From contig LJZQ01000006.1 of NCBI GenBank assembly GCA_001314845.1, forward strand, positions 62,001 through 126,000: a DNA stretch of 64,000 bases. Direction: 5' to 3'. The stretch is from Marinobacter excellens HL-55 (lineage in GTDB: Bacteria; Pseudomonadota; Gammaproteobacteria; Pseudomonadales; Oleiphilaceae). Below are positions 8,458 to 17,716 of this stretch, one piece after another. The notes beneath the pieces are model-generated. The model did not search any database. It had not been told where the DNA came from and saw only the letters and a list, made by a program, of their open reading frames with translations. A program made the position numbers and the translations under genes. The number at the start of each line of letters is the position of its first letter. The stretch's first letter is position 1.

Positions 8458-8509
8458 TATAATGTCATAGGTTGTGACGCCAGAGTCCGGATGGCTCTGG
8501 CGTATTTTT
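8458..8509 (+). promoter_or_regulatory. TATAAT followed at once by a terminator hairpin
   Basis: A perfect TATAAT is at 8458-8463. Twelve bases later a hairpin begins with a 9-bp perfect stem (ACGCCAGAG 8477-8485, CTCTGGCGT 8495-8503) and an ATTTTTA tail. It ends 20 bp before the RND adaptor start. It may terminate the upstream gene, or act as an attenuator if transcription begins at this TATAAT. The -35 region is poor. Confidence 0.55.
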
Positions 8510-8530
8510 ACCTCTCGTACAGGAAGTTCT

Positions 8531-9655
8531 ATGTCTGTCCAAAAGCATTTCCCCCTCTCTATTCCATTAGTGTCGCTTTTCCTGATTGTTCTGTTTGTGT
8601 CTGGGTGTGAAAAAGACACGCCAGTGGTCGAGGATGTTGTCAGGCCCGCAAAAATGATGGTTTTGACAGAGGCATCCTCTATCGCTGCCAGGCGATTCAG
8701 TGGTCGGGCTGAAGCCGCCGAGCGCTCAGCGTTGGCTTTCCGCGTGCCGGGACGGGTTGACGCTGTGTATTTTGACGTGGGCGATGAGGTTGCCCCCGGC
8801 GACCTGTTGGCAGAGCTGGATGCCCGCGATTTCAGGCTTAAAGTTCAGGAGCTGGAGTCTCAATTGGCCTCGGCCAATGCCGCTCTGGAGGAAGCTGAAA
8901 GAAACTACCGCCGCGCGGAAGAGCTGGTCGAGCGCGGGGTTATCAGTCAGTCGGAGTTTGATCGGCTTGAGGGCGGTTTTCGCCGGGCCAAAGGGCAGCG
9001 GGACGCGGCCCTTGAAGGCCTGGAAACCGCACGGGCGGCTCTGGCTGACACGCGGTTGACGGCACCTTTCACCGGCGTTGTTAATCGTCGGATGGTGGAG
9101 CCTTTCGAACAGGTGAGCCCACAACAGCCGCAGTTCGTGATTGATGATATCTCCAGAATTGAAGTGACTGTTGCGGTTCCAGAGAGCCTGATCCGCTTTC
9201 GCAATCGGTTGGATCATGTCGATGTGTTCTTTCCCGCCCTGAGTGATTCTGCATTCTCCGCTCGTGTGCGCAGTGTCGGGCTGGATGTGGCGTCTGACAG
9301 TCAGGCCTACCCGGTCAGAGTGACTATTGAAAACAGTGATCGGGCGCTGCTGCCCGGCATGACCGCAGAGGTTTCGTTCCAGGCCAGTCTTGCCAATACC
9401 GCCTGGGAAGGCAGCTTCCTGGTTCCGTTAACATCCCTCTTTGATCGAGACGGTGAAAGCCGGGTATGGGTATGGGATGCCGATAGCGGGGAGGTTTCAT
9501 CCAGAATCGTCGAAGTACAGTCTTTGGAGCCCGAGGCGGTTCGGGTGACGGGCGATCTTGAAACTGGAATGAGAGTGATCACCGCTGGCGCTCAGCACCT
9601 TCGGGAGGGCCAGAGGGTGCGGAAGCTAGACACCGGTGAAGTGGTGGGATCATGA
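8531..9655 (+). CDS. RND efflux periplasmic adaptor lipoprotein
   Basis: A 374-residue membrane-fusion protein linking an inner-membrane RND pump to an outer-membrane channel. The start at 8531 has an AGGAAG ribosome binding site and gives a lipoprotein signal ending LFVSGC; the longer open frame from 8474 would begin inside the terminator stem. Domain order is lipoyl half (GRVDAVYFDVGDEVAPGDLLAELD), an alpha-hairpin with heptads (residues about 100-160), second lipoyl half, then beta-barrel. It overlaps the pump gene by 4 bp. No outer-membrane TolC-type gene is adjacent, so a channel encoded elsewhere is probably shared. Confidence 0.92.
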   Translation: MSVQKHFPLSIPLVSLFLIVLFVSGCEKDTPVVEDVVRPAKMMVLTEASSIAARRFSGRAEAAERSALAFRVPGRVDAVYFDVGDEVAPGDLLAELDARDFRLKVQELESQLASANAALEEAERNYRRAEELVERGVISQSEFDRLEGGFRRAKGQRDAALEGLETARAALADTRLTAPFTGVVNRRMVEPFEQVSPQQPQFVIDDISRIEVTVAVPESLIRFRNRLDHVDVFFPALSDSAFSARVRSVGLDVASDSQAYPVRVTIENSDRALLPGMTAEVSFQASLANTAWEGSFLVPLTSLFDRDGESRVWVWDADSGEVSSRIVEVQSLEPEAVRVTGDLETGMRVITAGAQHLREGQRVRKLDTGEVVGS

Positions 9656-12600
9656 ATCGGGTGATTGCAGAAGCTTCGATTCGAAAGCACCGCGCCCTCG
9701 GCTTTACGGTGCTTGTTGTCGCCCTTATCGGTGTTTTTTCATTATTTAAGCTGGGTCAGCTGGAGGATCCGGAGTTTACTATTCGCACAGCCGTGGTCAT
9801 TACACAGTATCCCGGCGCCGATGCCCATCGGGTCGAACAGGAAGTGACGGAGGTGCTCGAACGGGAGATTCAGCAACTCGGTGAGCTGGATGAGCTGGAG
9901 TCTTTCAGTCGGGAAGGCGTGTCTGTCATCTACGTTCATGTTGGTGAGCAATACGGCGGTGAGCAGCTCAGGCAGATATGGGATGAGCTTCGGAAGAAGG
10001 TCTTCCGGGCGTCGGCTGAACTGCCGGGTACGGTTCGCGGCCCGCTTGTGAATGACGAGTTCGGTGACGTCTACAGTTCTCTGCTGTCTGTAACCGGAGA
10101 CGGCTATAGCTATGCCGAACTCAGCGACATTACTGATTTTCTGAGGCAGGAGCTGCTCAGGGTTGATCAGGTCGGTAAAGTTGAAATATTCGGAGACCAG
10201 GGTGAGCGTGTGTTTCTCGAAACCAGTCGCGCCAAGATCGCCGAACTAGGATTAACGCCGAATCTTGTGGTTGCCGCTCTGCAGCGGCAAAACGTGGTAG
10301 CACCGGGTGGCATGGTGGATTTGGGGCCCCGGCGGCTGGGTATATACGCAACGGGCGTGTTGCAGTCGGTAGAGGAGCTGGCTGAATTGGCGATTCGTAG
10401 CCCGAGATCCGGCCAGTTAATTCGGGTGTCTGACTTTGCTGAGGTGCATCGTGGTTACGCAGAGCCGCCCGAAGCCATGTTGCGGTTTAATGGTCAGGCA
10501 GCGCTTTCACTGGGGGTTGTCCCTGTTGCCGGCGCCAATATCGTTGACTTGAATGAACGGATTCAGTCGACCCTTGGTCAGCTGGAAGAGCAATTGCCGG
10601 TAGGTGTGGAAGTCGGTGCCATAGCACTCCAGGCGAACCAGGTAGAACAGGCTATTGGAGAGTTTGTTACCAGCCTGGTGACTGCTGTGATGATCGTGAT
10701 CGGGGTTTTGATGCTGTCCCTGGGGTTCCGGACCGGGTTGATTGTCAGTGTCGGTGTGCCTATGACAATCATGGCAACGTTTGTGTGCATGTTCCTGATG
10801 AACATCGATCTGCACCGGGTTTCACTGGGCGCGCTGGTGATTGTCCTGGGCATGTTGGTTGATAACGCGATTGTTGTTTCTGAGCTCATTCAGACCCGGA
10901 TGCGCCAGGGAGTCGACCGGCTCGAGGCTATTACCCAGTCGGTCGCTGAAACCTTTTGGCCCCTGCTGTCGGCAACATTGATCGCAATACTGGCATTTTC
11001 TCCGATTGTACTGACACAAACGACGACCGGTGAATTTACCCGGTCACTGTTCTGGGTGGTGGCGGCCAGTTTGTTGATTTCATGGATTCTGGCGATGACG
11101 TTTACGCCTCTGCTTGCCCACCGTTACCTAAAGGCCGGCGCAGACTCGGGCGACAGCGACGGTGTCCGGGCGCGTTTCTATGGGTTTTGTGAGCGAGCTT
11201 ATCACCGGGTTCTGGCTTACAAAGGGGTTACGCTGACGGTTATTGGTGGAGCCTTTCTGGCGGCGATGCTGGCGTTCACTCTGATTCCTCAGATATTTTT
11301 CCCGCCGGCCCAGCGAGCGCAGTTTCTGGTTGATTACTGGTTGCCGGAAGGGAGCCGGATAGAGCAAACCGCGAACGACATGTCGGAGATCGAGATCTTT
11401 TTGCTCGACCAACCGGGCGTCAGCAACATTACTTCGTTTATTGGTGAAGGCGCTCCTCGGTTCTACCTGCCCATGATTCCCGAACCGGCGAACCCGGCAT
11501 TTGGACAGATCCTGGTCAACCTGGATTCAGTCGACCGGCTGGAGGACACCATGCAGGCAGTTGCAGTCCAGCTGCGCTCTGCGTTTCCCGACGCTCAGCC
11601 ACGAGTGCGTGCCATGCAGCTTGGGGAGCCGGTTCGTTTCCCGTTACAACTGAGGGTAACCGGGCCTGATCAGCAGAAGCTTCGAGACCTTGCTTCAGAG
11701 TTGGGCGCGATTATGGCTGCGACTCCTGGCGTGGCCGATTTGCGGGACGACTGGCGGCAAGCGCGACCACGGATTACCGTTGAAGTGGATCAGGACCGGG
11801 CTCGGCGCAGTGGTGTTTCGTCAACGGCGATCAATGAGGCTTTGAACACGGCGTTCGCTGGGCAAGCGATCGGCCTGTACCACGAGGATGACAAACGTAT
11901 TCCGATTATCTGGCGATTCCCATTGAGTGAGCGGGCCGACCCCTCCCGCATTGAAACCATGGTTGTCTGGCCAGATGAGGGCAGAACGCCGGTGCCTCTG
12001 GCGCAAATGGCGACCGTCAACCTCGAGTGGGGGCCAGGCATGATCTGGCGCCACGATCGTGAGCGGGCCATTACTCTGCAGGCAGACCTGCATCCGGACC
12101 AAACCGCAGCGAACGTTCAGGGTCGCATCGACGATGCCATCGCCGGGTTTGAGATGCCGGCGGGTTATCGTACCTATTGGGATGGTGAAGTGGCGCAGGC
12201 CGCTGAAGCCAGGGCAGGTGTGCTGGCGCCGGTACCGGTGGTGCTGGGTTTGATGATTCTGGTTCTGATGTTCCAGTTCAACAGCTACCGAAAAACCCTG
12301 TTGGTCATGATGACCGTGCCGCTGGGTGTAATTGGAGTAACGGCAGGCTTGCTGTTGTTCAACCAACCCTTCGGTTTTATGGCGCTGTTGGGGACGATGA
12401 GCCTGTCCGGGATGATTATCCGGAATGCCGTGGTCATGATCGAGCAGATAGAACTTGAGCAGCAACGGCAGCAGGATTATTACAATGCGCTGGTGGCGGC
12501 TGCGGTCAGCAGGGTCCGGCCTATTGTTCTGACCACGCTGACGACGGTACTGGGTCTCTTGCCGCTGGCATTATCCGGACCATTCTGGGCACCCATGGCG

Positions 12601-12702
12601 ATTGCGATCATGGTCGGACTGGGACTTTCTGCGGTGCTTACCCTGGTATTTGTGCCGGTCGGCTATGCCTTTTTGTTCAAGGTCCGGAAGCAGGCAGTGT
12701 AA
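9652..12702 (+). CDS. RND-family efflux pump, inner-membrane permease
   Basis: A 1016-residue proton-driven pump of the HAE/AcrB family with two repeats of a membrane bundle and a large periplasmic loop (about residues 35-335 and 545-850). The fourth membrane helix carries LGMLVDNAIVVSEL: AcrB has two aspartates (VDDA) at the proton-relay site, whereas here the second is Asn (Asp404, Asn405). This occurs in some RND subgroups and may alter coupling. It is translationally coupled to the adaptor. Substrates cannot be assigned. Confidence 0.93.
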   Translation: MNRVIAEASIRKHRALGFTVLVVALIGVFSLFKLGQLEDPEFTIRTAVVITQYPGADAHRVEQEVTEVLEREIQQLGELDELESFSREGVSVIYVHVGEQYGGEQLRQIWDELRKKVFRASAELPGTVRGPLVNDEFGDVYSSLLSVTGDGYSYAELSDITDFLRQELLRVDQVGKVEIFGDQGERVFLETSRAKIAELGLTPNLVVAALQRQNVVAPGGMVDLGPRRLGIYATGVLQSVEELAELAIRSPRSGQLIRVSDFAEVHRGYAEPPEAMLRFNGQAALSLGVVPVAGANIVDLNERIQSTLGQLEEQLPVGVEVGAIALQANQVEQAIGEFVTSLVTAVMIVIGVLMLSLGFRTGLIVSVGVPMTIMATFVCMFLMNIDLHRVSLGALVIVLGMLVDNAIVVSELIQTRMRQGVDRLEAITQSVAETFWPLLSATLIAILAFSPIVLTQTTTGEFTRSLFWVVAASLLISWILAMTFTPLLAHRYLKAGADSGDSDGVRARFYGFCERAYHRVLAYKGVTLTVIGGAFLAAMLAFTLIPQIFFPPAQRAQFLVDYWLPEGSRIEQTANDMSEIEIFLLDQPGVSNITSFIGEGAPRFYLPMIPEPANPAFGQILVNLDSVDRLEDTMQAVAVQLRSAFPDAQPRVRAMQLGEPVRFPLQLRVTGPDQQKLRDLASELGAIMAATPGVADLRDDWRQARPRITVEVDQDRARRSGVSSTAINEALNTAFAGQAIGLYHEDDKRIPIIWRFPLSERADPSRIETMVVWPDEGRTPVPLAQMATVNLEWGPGMIWRHDRERAITLQADLHPDQTAANVQGRIDDAIAGFEMPAGYRTYWDGEVAQAAEARAGVLAPVPVVLGLMILVLMFQFNSYRKTLLVMMTVPLGVIGVTAGLLLFNQPFGFMALLGTMSLSGMIIRNAVVMIEQIELEQQRQQDYYNALVAAAVSRVRPIVLTTLTTVLGLLPLALSGPFWAPMAIAIMVGLGLSAVLTLVFVPVGYAFLFKVRKQAV

Positions 12703-12762
12703 CTGCTGGAAGAAAACCCGATTTGAGGGGGATGTGACTGGCAGGGAACGCTCAATGACCGT

Positions 12763-12793
12763 GCCGTCTGCAGGTTCTGGCCCTGCAGACGGC
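12763..12793. terminator. Strong hairpin between convergent genes
   Basis: A perfect 11-bp stem (GCCGTCTGCAG 12763-12773, CTGCAGACGGC 12783-12793) encloses a 9-nt loop in the 100-bp gap between the RND pump and the convergent ppiC. Neither side has a long T-run, so termination is likely but may not be classically intrinsic. Confidence 0.6.
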
Positions 12794-12802
12794 GGGCTTT
12801 CC

Positions 12803-13081
12803 TCAGCTGCGGGAAGTAACTTCCAGCAGGTGATAACCAAACTGAGTCTTGATCGGACCCATAACGGTGTTCAGTTCACCGCTGAATACCGCCTTGTCGA
12901 ACTCGGGAACCATCTGGCCCGGTCCAAAAGAGCCCAGGTCGCCGCCGTTACGGCCAGACGGGCAAGAAGAATGCTGCTTGGCCGCTTCTGCGAAATCCTG
13001 GCCACCTTCAATGGCCTTTTTCAGTTCTTCACATTTCGCTTCGCTGTCTACCAGAATGTGGCGTGCAGTTGCTTGTGCCAT
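12803..13081 (-). CDS. ppiC: Parvulin-type peptidyl-prolyl cis-trans isomerase
   Basis: A 92-residue cytoplasmic proline isomerase made of a single rotamase domain, matching E. coli PpiC in length and in landmarks: ARHILV near the start, HSSCPSGRNGGDLG in the middle, GQMVPEFDKAVF, and TQFGYHLLEV at the end. The start MAQATARH at 13081 is preferred over an ATG two codons upstream by alignment with the family. It stands alone and is convergent with the RND pump. Confidence 0.95.
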   Translation of the reverse strand: MAQATARHILVDSEAKCEELKKAIEGGQDFAEAAKQHSSCPSGRNGGDLGSFGPGQMVPEFDKAVFSGELNTVMGPIKTQFGYHLLEVTSRS

Positions 13082-13263
13082 GATCATTGTCCTGTTGCTG
13101 GATGGATGGGATTCTCAGAACAGAATGCTGCCCGCACCGCCGGCTGGAGGCAAGCGCTTTTTATCCGTGTTTCTGCGGCCTCACAGTCCCGGGAGTAAAC
13201 CTGTACAATGCCGGCTTTCTTTTGCCGGCTCTGTGCCGGCCCTCACGCTGATAGGTTCTTTTC

Positions 13264-14850
13264 TTGATTTCTACCGCCAACATCACCATGCAATTCGGGG
13301 CCAAGCCCCTGTTTGAAAACGTGTCTGCCAAGTTCGGCAACGGCAACCGTTACGGCTTGATCGGAGCAAACGGCTGCGGAAAATCCACGCTTATGAAAAT
13401 CCTGGGCGGCGATCTCGAACCCTCGGCCGGTCAGGTTATGCTTGAGCCGAACGTTCGCCTGGGTAAACTGCGCCAGGACCAGTTCGCATATGAAGATTGC
13501 ACGGTGATTGATACCGTGATCATGGGTCATGAAGAACTGTCGCGAGTGAAAAAAGAGCGAGACCGCATCTATTCCCTGCCAGAAATGAGCGAAGAAGATG
13601 GCATGGCGGTGGCGGACTTGGAAGTGGAATTTGCCGAGATGGACGGCTACACCGCCGAATCCCGTGCCGGCGAACTGCTGCTCGGCCTGGATATTCCACT
13701 GGAGCAGCACAACGGCCCGATGAGCGCACTGGCCCCGGGCTGGAAGCTGCGGGTGCTGCTGGCACAAGCTCTGTTTTCAGACCCGGACGTACTGCTGCTG
13801 GATGAGCCCACCAACCACCTGGACATCAACACCATCCGTTGGCTGGAAACGATACTGGTTGCCCGTAACAGCACCATGATCATCATCTCTCACGACCGCC
13901 ACTTCCTGAACAGCGTGTGCACCCACATGGCGGACCTGGATTACGGCGAGCTGCGCCTGTTCCCGGGCAACTACGACGAATACATGACCGCGGCCACCCA
14001 GGCCCGCGAGCGCATGCTATCGGACAACGCCAAAAAGAAGGCCCAGATTGCCGAGCTGCAGCAGTTTGTCAGCCGATTCTCCGCCAACGCATCCAAGGCC
14101 AAGCAGGCTACTTCCCGGGCCAAGCAGATCGACAAAATACAGCTGGAAGACGTCAAGCCGTCCAGCCGGGTAAGCCCGTTCATCCGTTTTGAGCAGGAAA
14201 AGAAACTCCACCGCCAGGCCGTCACCCTGAATGGCCTGACCAAAGGCTTTGAAGACGGCCCGCTGTTCAAGAATCTGAACTTGCAGATTGAGTCCGGCGA
14301 ACGCGTGGCTATCATTGGCCCCAACGGTATTGGTAAAACCACGTTGCTACAGTGTTTGGCGGGTGCTTACGAGCCGGACAGTGGCGAGGTCAAGTGGACC
14401 GACAGCGCGCAGGTCGGTTACTTCGCTCAGGACCACACTGCCGACTTTGCCCGGGACGATACGTTGTCTGAGTGGATGGCGCAGTGGACCAAAGGCGGCG
14501 AGCAACTGGTGCGCGGCACCCTGGGGCGGATGTTGTTCTCTGGCGACGATATTGGTAAATCGGTGCGGGTGATTTCCGGTGGTGAGCAGGGGCGGATGCT
14601 GTTCGGCAAGCTGATTTTGCAGAAGCCAAACGTGATGCTGATGGATGAGCCCACCAACCACCTGGATATGGAGTCCATCGAGGCGTTGAATCTGGCGCTG
14701 GAGAATTATCCGGGTACGCTGATTTTCGTCAGCCATGACCGGGAGTTTGTTTCTTCGCTGGCGACGCGGATCATCGAGTTGAAGTCTGACGGGATTACTG
14801 ATTTTAGCGGTACTTACGATGATTACCTTCGGAGTCAGGGTTACTTCTGA
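13264..14850 (+). CDS. ybiT: ABC-F family ATPase YbiT
   Basis: A 528-residue soluble protein with two ABC ATPase domains and no membrane segment, of the ABC-F class that acts on ribosomes. Walker A motifs are GANGCGKST (residues 34-42) and GPNGIGKTT (second domain), with [11 protein letters not shown] and [11 protein letters not shown]alker B sequences. It aligns along its length with E. coli YbiT. The start is a TTG: translation from it gives [12 protein letters not shown], which matches YbiT (MLVSSNVTMQFG), and no ATG fits. The cellular role of YbiT is not well defined. Confidence 0.93.
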   Translation: MISTANITMQFGAKPLFENVSAKFGNGNRYGLIGANGCGKSTLMKILGGDLEPSAGQVMLEPNVRLGKLRQDQFAYEDCTVIDTVIMGHEELSRVKKERDRIYSLPEMSEEDGMAVADLEVEFAEMDGYTAESRAGELLLGLDIPLEQHNGPMSALAPGWKLRVLLAQALFSDPDVLLLDEPTNHLDINTIRWLETILVARNSTMIIISHDRHFLNSVCTHMADLDYGELRLFPGNYDEYMTAATQARERMLSDNAKKKAQIAELQQFVSRFSANASKAKQATSRAKQIDKIQLEDVKPSSRVSPFIRFEQEKKLHRQAVTLNGLTKGFEDGPLFKNLNLQIESGERVAIIGPNGIGKTTLLQCLAGAYEPDSGEVKWTDSAQVGYFAQDHTADFARDDTLSEWMAQWTKGGEQLVRGTLGRMLFSGDDIGKSVRVISGGEQGRMLFGKLILQKPNVMLMDEPTNHLDMESIEALNLALENYPGTLIFVSHDREFVSSLATRIIELKSDGITDFSGTYDDYLRSQGYF

Positions 14851-14891
14851 GCTTTATTTGTGGCTCGATTGTTCGAGTGTGGTGCCGGCGC

Positions 14892-15079
14892 GGGTGTGGG
14901 TTGGGCCTTCCAAAACACGCTCCTTCGGCCCCCCTTCGGGGTCCGGCCCGCAATCACAGATTGCGGTCGCTCAGCTGTCGCATGAAGCTTCGCTTCATAA
15001 GCGCTCGGCTAAGCCCATGTGACGCTTGAGCTCCGCCATCCATGGCTGCGCACAGTTTTGGAAGGTCCAACCCACACCC
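14892..15079 (-). repeat. Structured palindromic element, copy A (with internal insertion)
   Basis: Outer arms of 25 bp (14892-14916 and 15055-15079) pair with one mismatch. One inner hairpin is intact on the minus strand (GCC-ATGGAT-GGC, triplet TCC on the plus strand at 15039-15041). The second is disrupted: its GGA has become GGG near 15014-15016. This copy is about 80 bp longer than the others, with extra hairpins at 14948-14966 (CCGCAATC/GATTGCGG) and 14982-14998 (ATGAAGC/GCTTCAT). It lies between ybiT and the DUF1415 gene. Confidence 0.8.
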
Positions 15080-15127
15080 ACGCTTCGATTGTGGAGCAGT
15101 ATTCAGAACGCATTAAAGGCAATTATT

Positions 15128-15673
15128 GTGACGGACGCTCAGATTGTTAACTCTACCCGTAAATGGGTTGAAGACGTTGTGGTTGGCTACAACCTTTGCC
15201 CCTTTGCCAAGCGGGAGCTGGTCAGAGACCGGGTTCGTTTTGTGGTGACTGATGCAGCGAACGAAGGCGATCTACTGAAAGTCCTGCATGCCGAGTTGCA
15301 GCGCTTGGAAGACGAGCCGGAGATCGAGACCACGCTGCTGATTCATCCGGGGGTGTTGCAGAACTTTGGTGCCTACAACGAATTCCTGGACACCGCCGAT
15401 GGCTTGGTGGCGTATCTGGAGCTGGAAGGGATTTATCAGGTCGCCAGTTTTCACCCGGACTACCAGTTCGCCGAGACCGAGCCGGGGGCGGCGGAGAATT
15501 ACACCAATCGTTCCCCGTACCCTATGCTGCACTTGTTGCGGGAAGCGAGTCTGGAGGCGGCGATTGCTAGTCATCCTGATGTTGATGGGATCCCGGATCG
15601 CAATATCGCTTTAATGAACGAGCTTGGTGCCGAGAAGATGAGGAGTATCCTGACCGCTTGCCTCAAGGGCTAG
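15128..15673 (+). CDS. DUF1415 protein
   Basis: A 181-residue cytoplasmic protein of the DUF1415 family, function unknown. The family signature NLCPFAKRELV lies at about residues 22-32, and the sequence FHPDYQFAETEP is also typical. The start is a GTG at 15128; the upstream ATG at 15026 falls inside the inverted-repeat element and is unlikely. Flanked on both sides by copies of that element. The conserved cysteine might suggest a redox or metal role, but nothing in the sequence proves it. Confidence 0.85.
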   Translation: MTDAQIVNSTRKWVEDVVVGYNLCPFAKRELVRDRVRFVVTDAANEGDLLKVLHAELQRLEDEPEIETTLLIHPGVLQNFGAYNEFLDTADGLVAYLELEGIYQVASFHPDYQFAETEPGAAENYTNRSPYPMLHLLREASLEAAIASHPDVDGIPDRNIALMNELGAEKMRSILTACLKG

Positions 15674-15706
15674 TTTCACGGGCGGACAGTGGAGTAGCGG
15701 ACAGGA

Positions 15707-15813
15707 ACGGTTGGGGAGGCTCTTTCAAAACTGTGCGGAGCCAGGGATGGCGGAGCCCAAGCGCCCCAGGGATGGGCCGAAGGAGCGTGTTTTGAAAGAG
15801 CCTCCCCAACCGT
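15707..15813 (+). repeat. Structured palindromic element, copy B
   Basis: Perfect 25-bp outer arms (15707-15731 and 15789-15813). Two inner hairpins on the plus strand have loops AGGGAT (GCC-loop-GGC and CCC-loop-GGG), with GGA at 15745-15747 and 15770-15772, 25 nt apart. It lies between two plus-strand genes, so it would be present in their mRNA in the sense orientation. Confidence 0.85.
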
Positions 15814-15898
15814 GACCGCATAGACCAGAAGGCTGGATGCGAAGAACTCTAGAGTATCGAAGTTCCCGCAAAGTCGACCAAAAAGACGGGTCATATAC

Positions 15899-16630
15899 AT
15901 GGGACTGCTTTTCGAACAAATTGACAGCCAGCCCTCGGTGATTGGGGAAATCACGCTGCGCCGCCGCAAGATTCCGGCGCTGGGTGACCGGGACATCTAC
16001 GAAGTGAAGCTGGGCGAAGAGTTCCTCATGTCCAGCATGTTCGTGGACGCCGAAGTGGCGCTCTCAGACCTCGGGCTGGCGGAAACCGAAGGCGACAACC
16101 TGAGCGTTGTCGTGGGCGGTCTGGGCCTCGGTTACACGGCCGTGGCGGCCCTCAAACACCAGCGCGTGGGTGAGCTGCTCGTCGTTGAATACCTGCAGCC
16201 CGTCATCGGCTGGCACCAGCAAGAACTCGTGCCGCTGGGTAAAGAACTGAATGCCGACCCCCGCAACCGCTACATCCAGGGCAGTTTCTTTGACCTCGCC
16301 GTTGCCGACCCGCAAACCGGCGGCTTTGATCCCGAATCACCCGGCAAGCAATTCGACGCCATCCTGCTCGATATCGACCACTCACCTCGCGCGCTGCTGC
16401 ATGACTCCAGCGCCAGCTTCTACAGCATCGAAAATATTACCCTGATGGCCCGGCAACTCAAACCTCGTGGCGTGTTTGCCATGTGGTCGAACGAAGGAGA
16501 AGACGAAGAGTTCATGACCGTCTTGCGCGACGTGTTCATTGATGTCGCCTGCCACGTTGTTGCCTTCTTTAATCCGTTTCAGAACAAGGAATCGTTCAAC
16601 ACGGTTTACGTCGCCCGCAAGCCCGGCTGA
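15899..16630 (+). CDS. Spermidine synthase-fold methyltransferase-like protein
   Basis: A 243-residue protein with the Rossmann-type fold of the spermidine synthase family: VVVGGLGLGYTA (residues about 70-81) is the nucleoside-binding loop, LLVVEYLQPVIGWH the acidic ribose-binding segment, and ILLDIDHSP the active-site strand. It lacks the usual DGxxQ motif of true aminopropyltransferases, so polyamine synthesis is doubtful and another SAM-dependent reaction is possible. It has element B upstream and a good terminator downstream, and is probably a single-gene unit. Confidence 0.75.
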   Translation: MGLLFEQIDSQPSVIGEITLRRRKIPALGDRDIYEVKLGEEFLMSSMFVDAEVALSDLGLAETEGDNLSVVVGGLGLGYTAVAALKHQRVGELLVVEYLQPVIGWHQQELVPLGKELNADPRNRYIQGSFFDLAVADPQTGGFDPESPGKQFDAILLDIDHSPRALLHDSSASFYSIENITLMARQLKPRGVFAMWSNEGEDEEFMTVLRDVFIDVACHVVAFFNPFQNKESFNTVYVARKPG

Positions 16631-16647
16631 TGATTCGAAGATAAAAA

Positions 16648-16686
16648 ACCACCAAAGCGAGACCCTGAAGGCCTCGTTTTGGTGGT
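16648..16686. terminator. Bidirectional terminator
   Basis: A 14-bp stem with one wobble position pairs ACCACCAAAGCGAG (16648-16661) with CTCGTTTTGGTGGT (16673-16686). A-rich sequence precedes it, serving as a U-run for the convergent minus-strand gene. Confidence 0.75.
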
Positions 16687-16715
16687 CAAAGCAGATCGGG
16701 GGGTAGCGGAACGCC

Positions 16716-17543
16716 TCAGGAAAAGCCGAGTTGCTTGCGCCATTTGTGTAGAAGGAACTCGGTGTCGTGTTGCCAGGGGTGGAAGTCTGGCTTGAAATAA
16801 TCCAGGTACTCCGGAATGATCGCGGTGAACAGGCCTTTAGGTCCCCACACCCGATTCAGGCCTTTGGCCCAGGAACGCAGGTTGAGTAACTGCTTGTCTT
16901 CGCGCATCAATTCCACGATGAAGGAATGAATGGCCACCATGATCAGTGCGGTGATCAGTGCCATGGTGCCCATACGAATGGCATAGTCGACCACGCTCTT
17001 GTCATAGAGCGTCTCATAGGTGTCGAAGGCCACCGCTTTATGTTCGTTCTCTTCAACGCAGTGCCAAGCCCACAGGGTGCGCATGGACGGATCGATGGCG
17101 TTAACCAGATCCTCACGCTTGAGCAACTGGGCAGACAGGATGCCGGTGAAGTGCTCTAGGGCGACGGTGGCTGCCAAATGTGCCCGTTTGTTGTTGAGCA
17201 GTGGCAGATTTTTCGCCGACAGAAAACCGCGAGTCCAGCGTTCCAACTTCTTTATGTCAAAACCCTGATTGATCGCGCCTTCGTTAAAGTTGCCATGCTC
17301 TTTGGCGTGCATGGCTTCCTGGCCGATGAACGCGCTGATGTCTTTCTGCAATTGCGGATCGCTGACCTGATCGCGCACTGCGCGCACACTGTCTACGAAA
17401 AAACGCTCGCCGTCAGGAAACAAGGCTGACAGGGCGTTGAAGAGATGGGTCATGAACGGGTCACTGTCGACCCAGTGCCGTGGAACCTCTTCAAAACCGA
17501 AGTCCTGACGGCGTACGGGGAATGATGCGGTTACTGCTGACAT
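16716..17543 (-). CDS. PF10118-type metal-dependent hydrolase
   Basis: A 275-residue protein of the family annotated as predicted metal-dependent hydrolase (PF10118), common in marine and mycolic-acid bacteria. It is mostly helical with candidate metal ligands spread as in ferritin-like folds: GQEAMHAKEHGNFN, ALEHFTGIL and WHCVEENEHKAVAFDTY. One hydrophobic helix near residues 205-220 may touch the membrane. The start MSAVTASF at 17543 follows AGAGGTCAGACC; an ATG seven codons upstream has no such site. Substrate unknown. Confidence 0.85.
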   Translation of the reverse strand: MSAVTASFPVRRQDFGFEEVPRHWVDSDPFMTHLFNALSALFPDGERFFVDSVRAVRDQVSDPQLQKDISAFIGQEAMHAKEHGNFNEGAINQGFDIKKLERWTRGFLSAKNLPLLNNKRAHLAATVALEHFTGILSAQLLKREDLVNAIDPSMRTLWAWHCVEENEHKAVAFDTYETLYDKSVVDYAIRMGTMALITALIMVAIHSFIVELMREDKQLLNLRSWAKGLNRVWGPKGLFTAIIPEYLDYFKPDFHPWQHDTEFLLHKWRKQLGFS

Positions 17544-17681
17544 GGTCTGACCTCTTTGATTCATTGTTCTACAAGATCAACTTTACGGCATGGGCTGATG
17601 TTTCGGCCGGTTATAAAGGGACAGAGTTCGGTCACGACTGTAAAACCGGGTTAAAAACGTGAACCGAAAGGGGTTGAAAGT

Positions 17682-17708
17682 GAGTGGGCGGCCAACGGAC
17701 GCCCACTC
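17682..17708 (-). terminator. Hairpin after the NSS transporter
   Basis: A perfect 9-bp stem (GAGTGGGCG 17682-17690, CGCCCACTC 17700-17708) has a 9-nt loop, 9 bp beyond the transporter stop on its strand. The T-run is weak. Confidence 0.55.
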
Positions 17709-17716
17709 CCAGGTGC

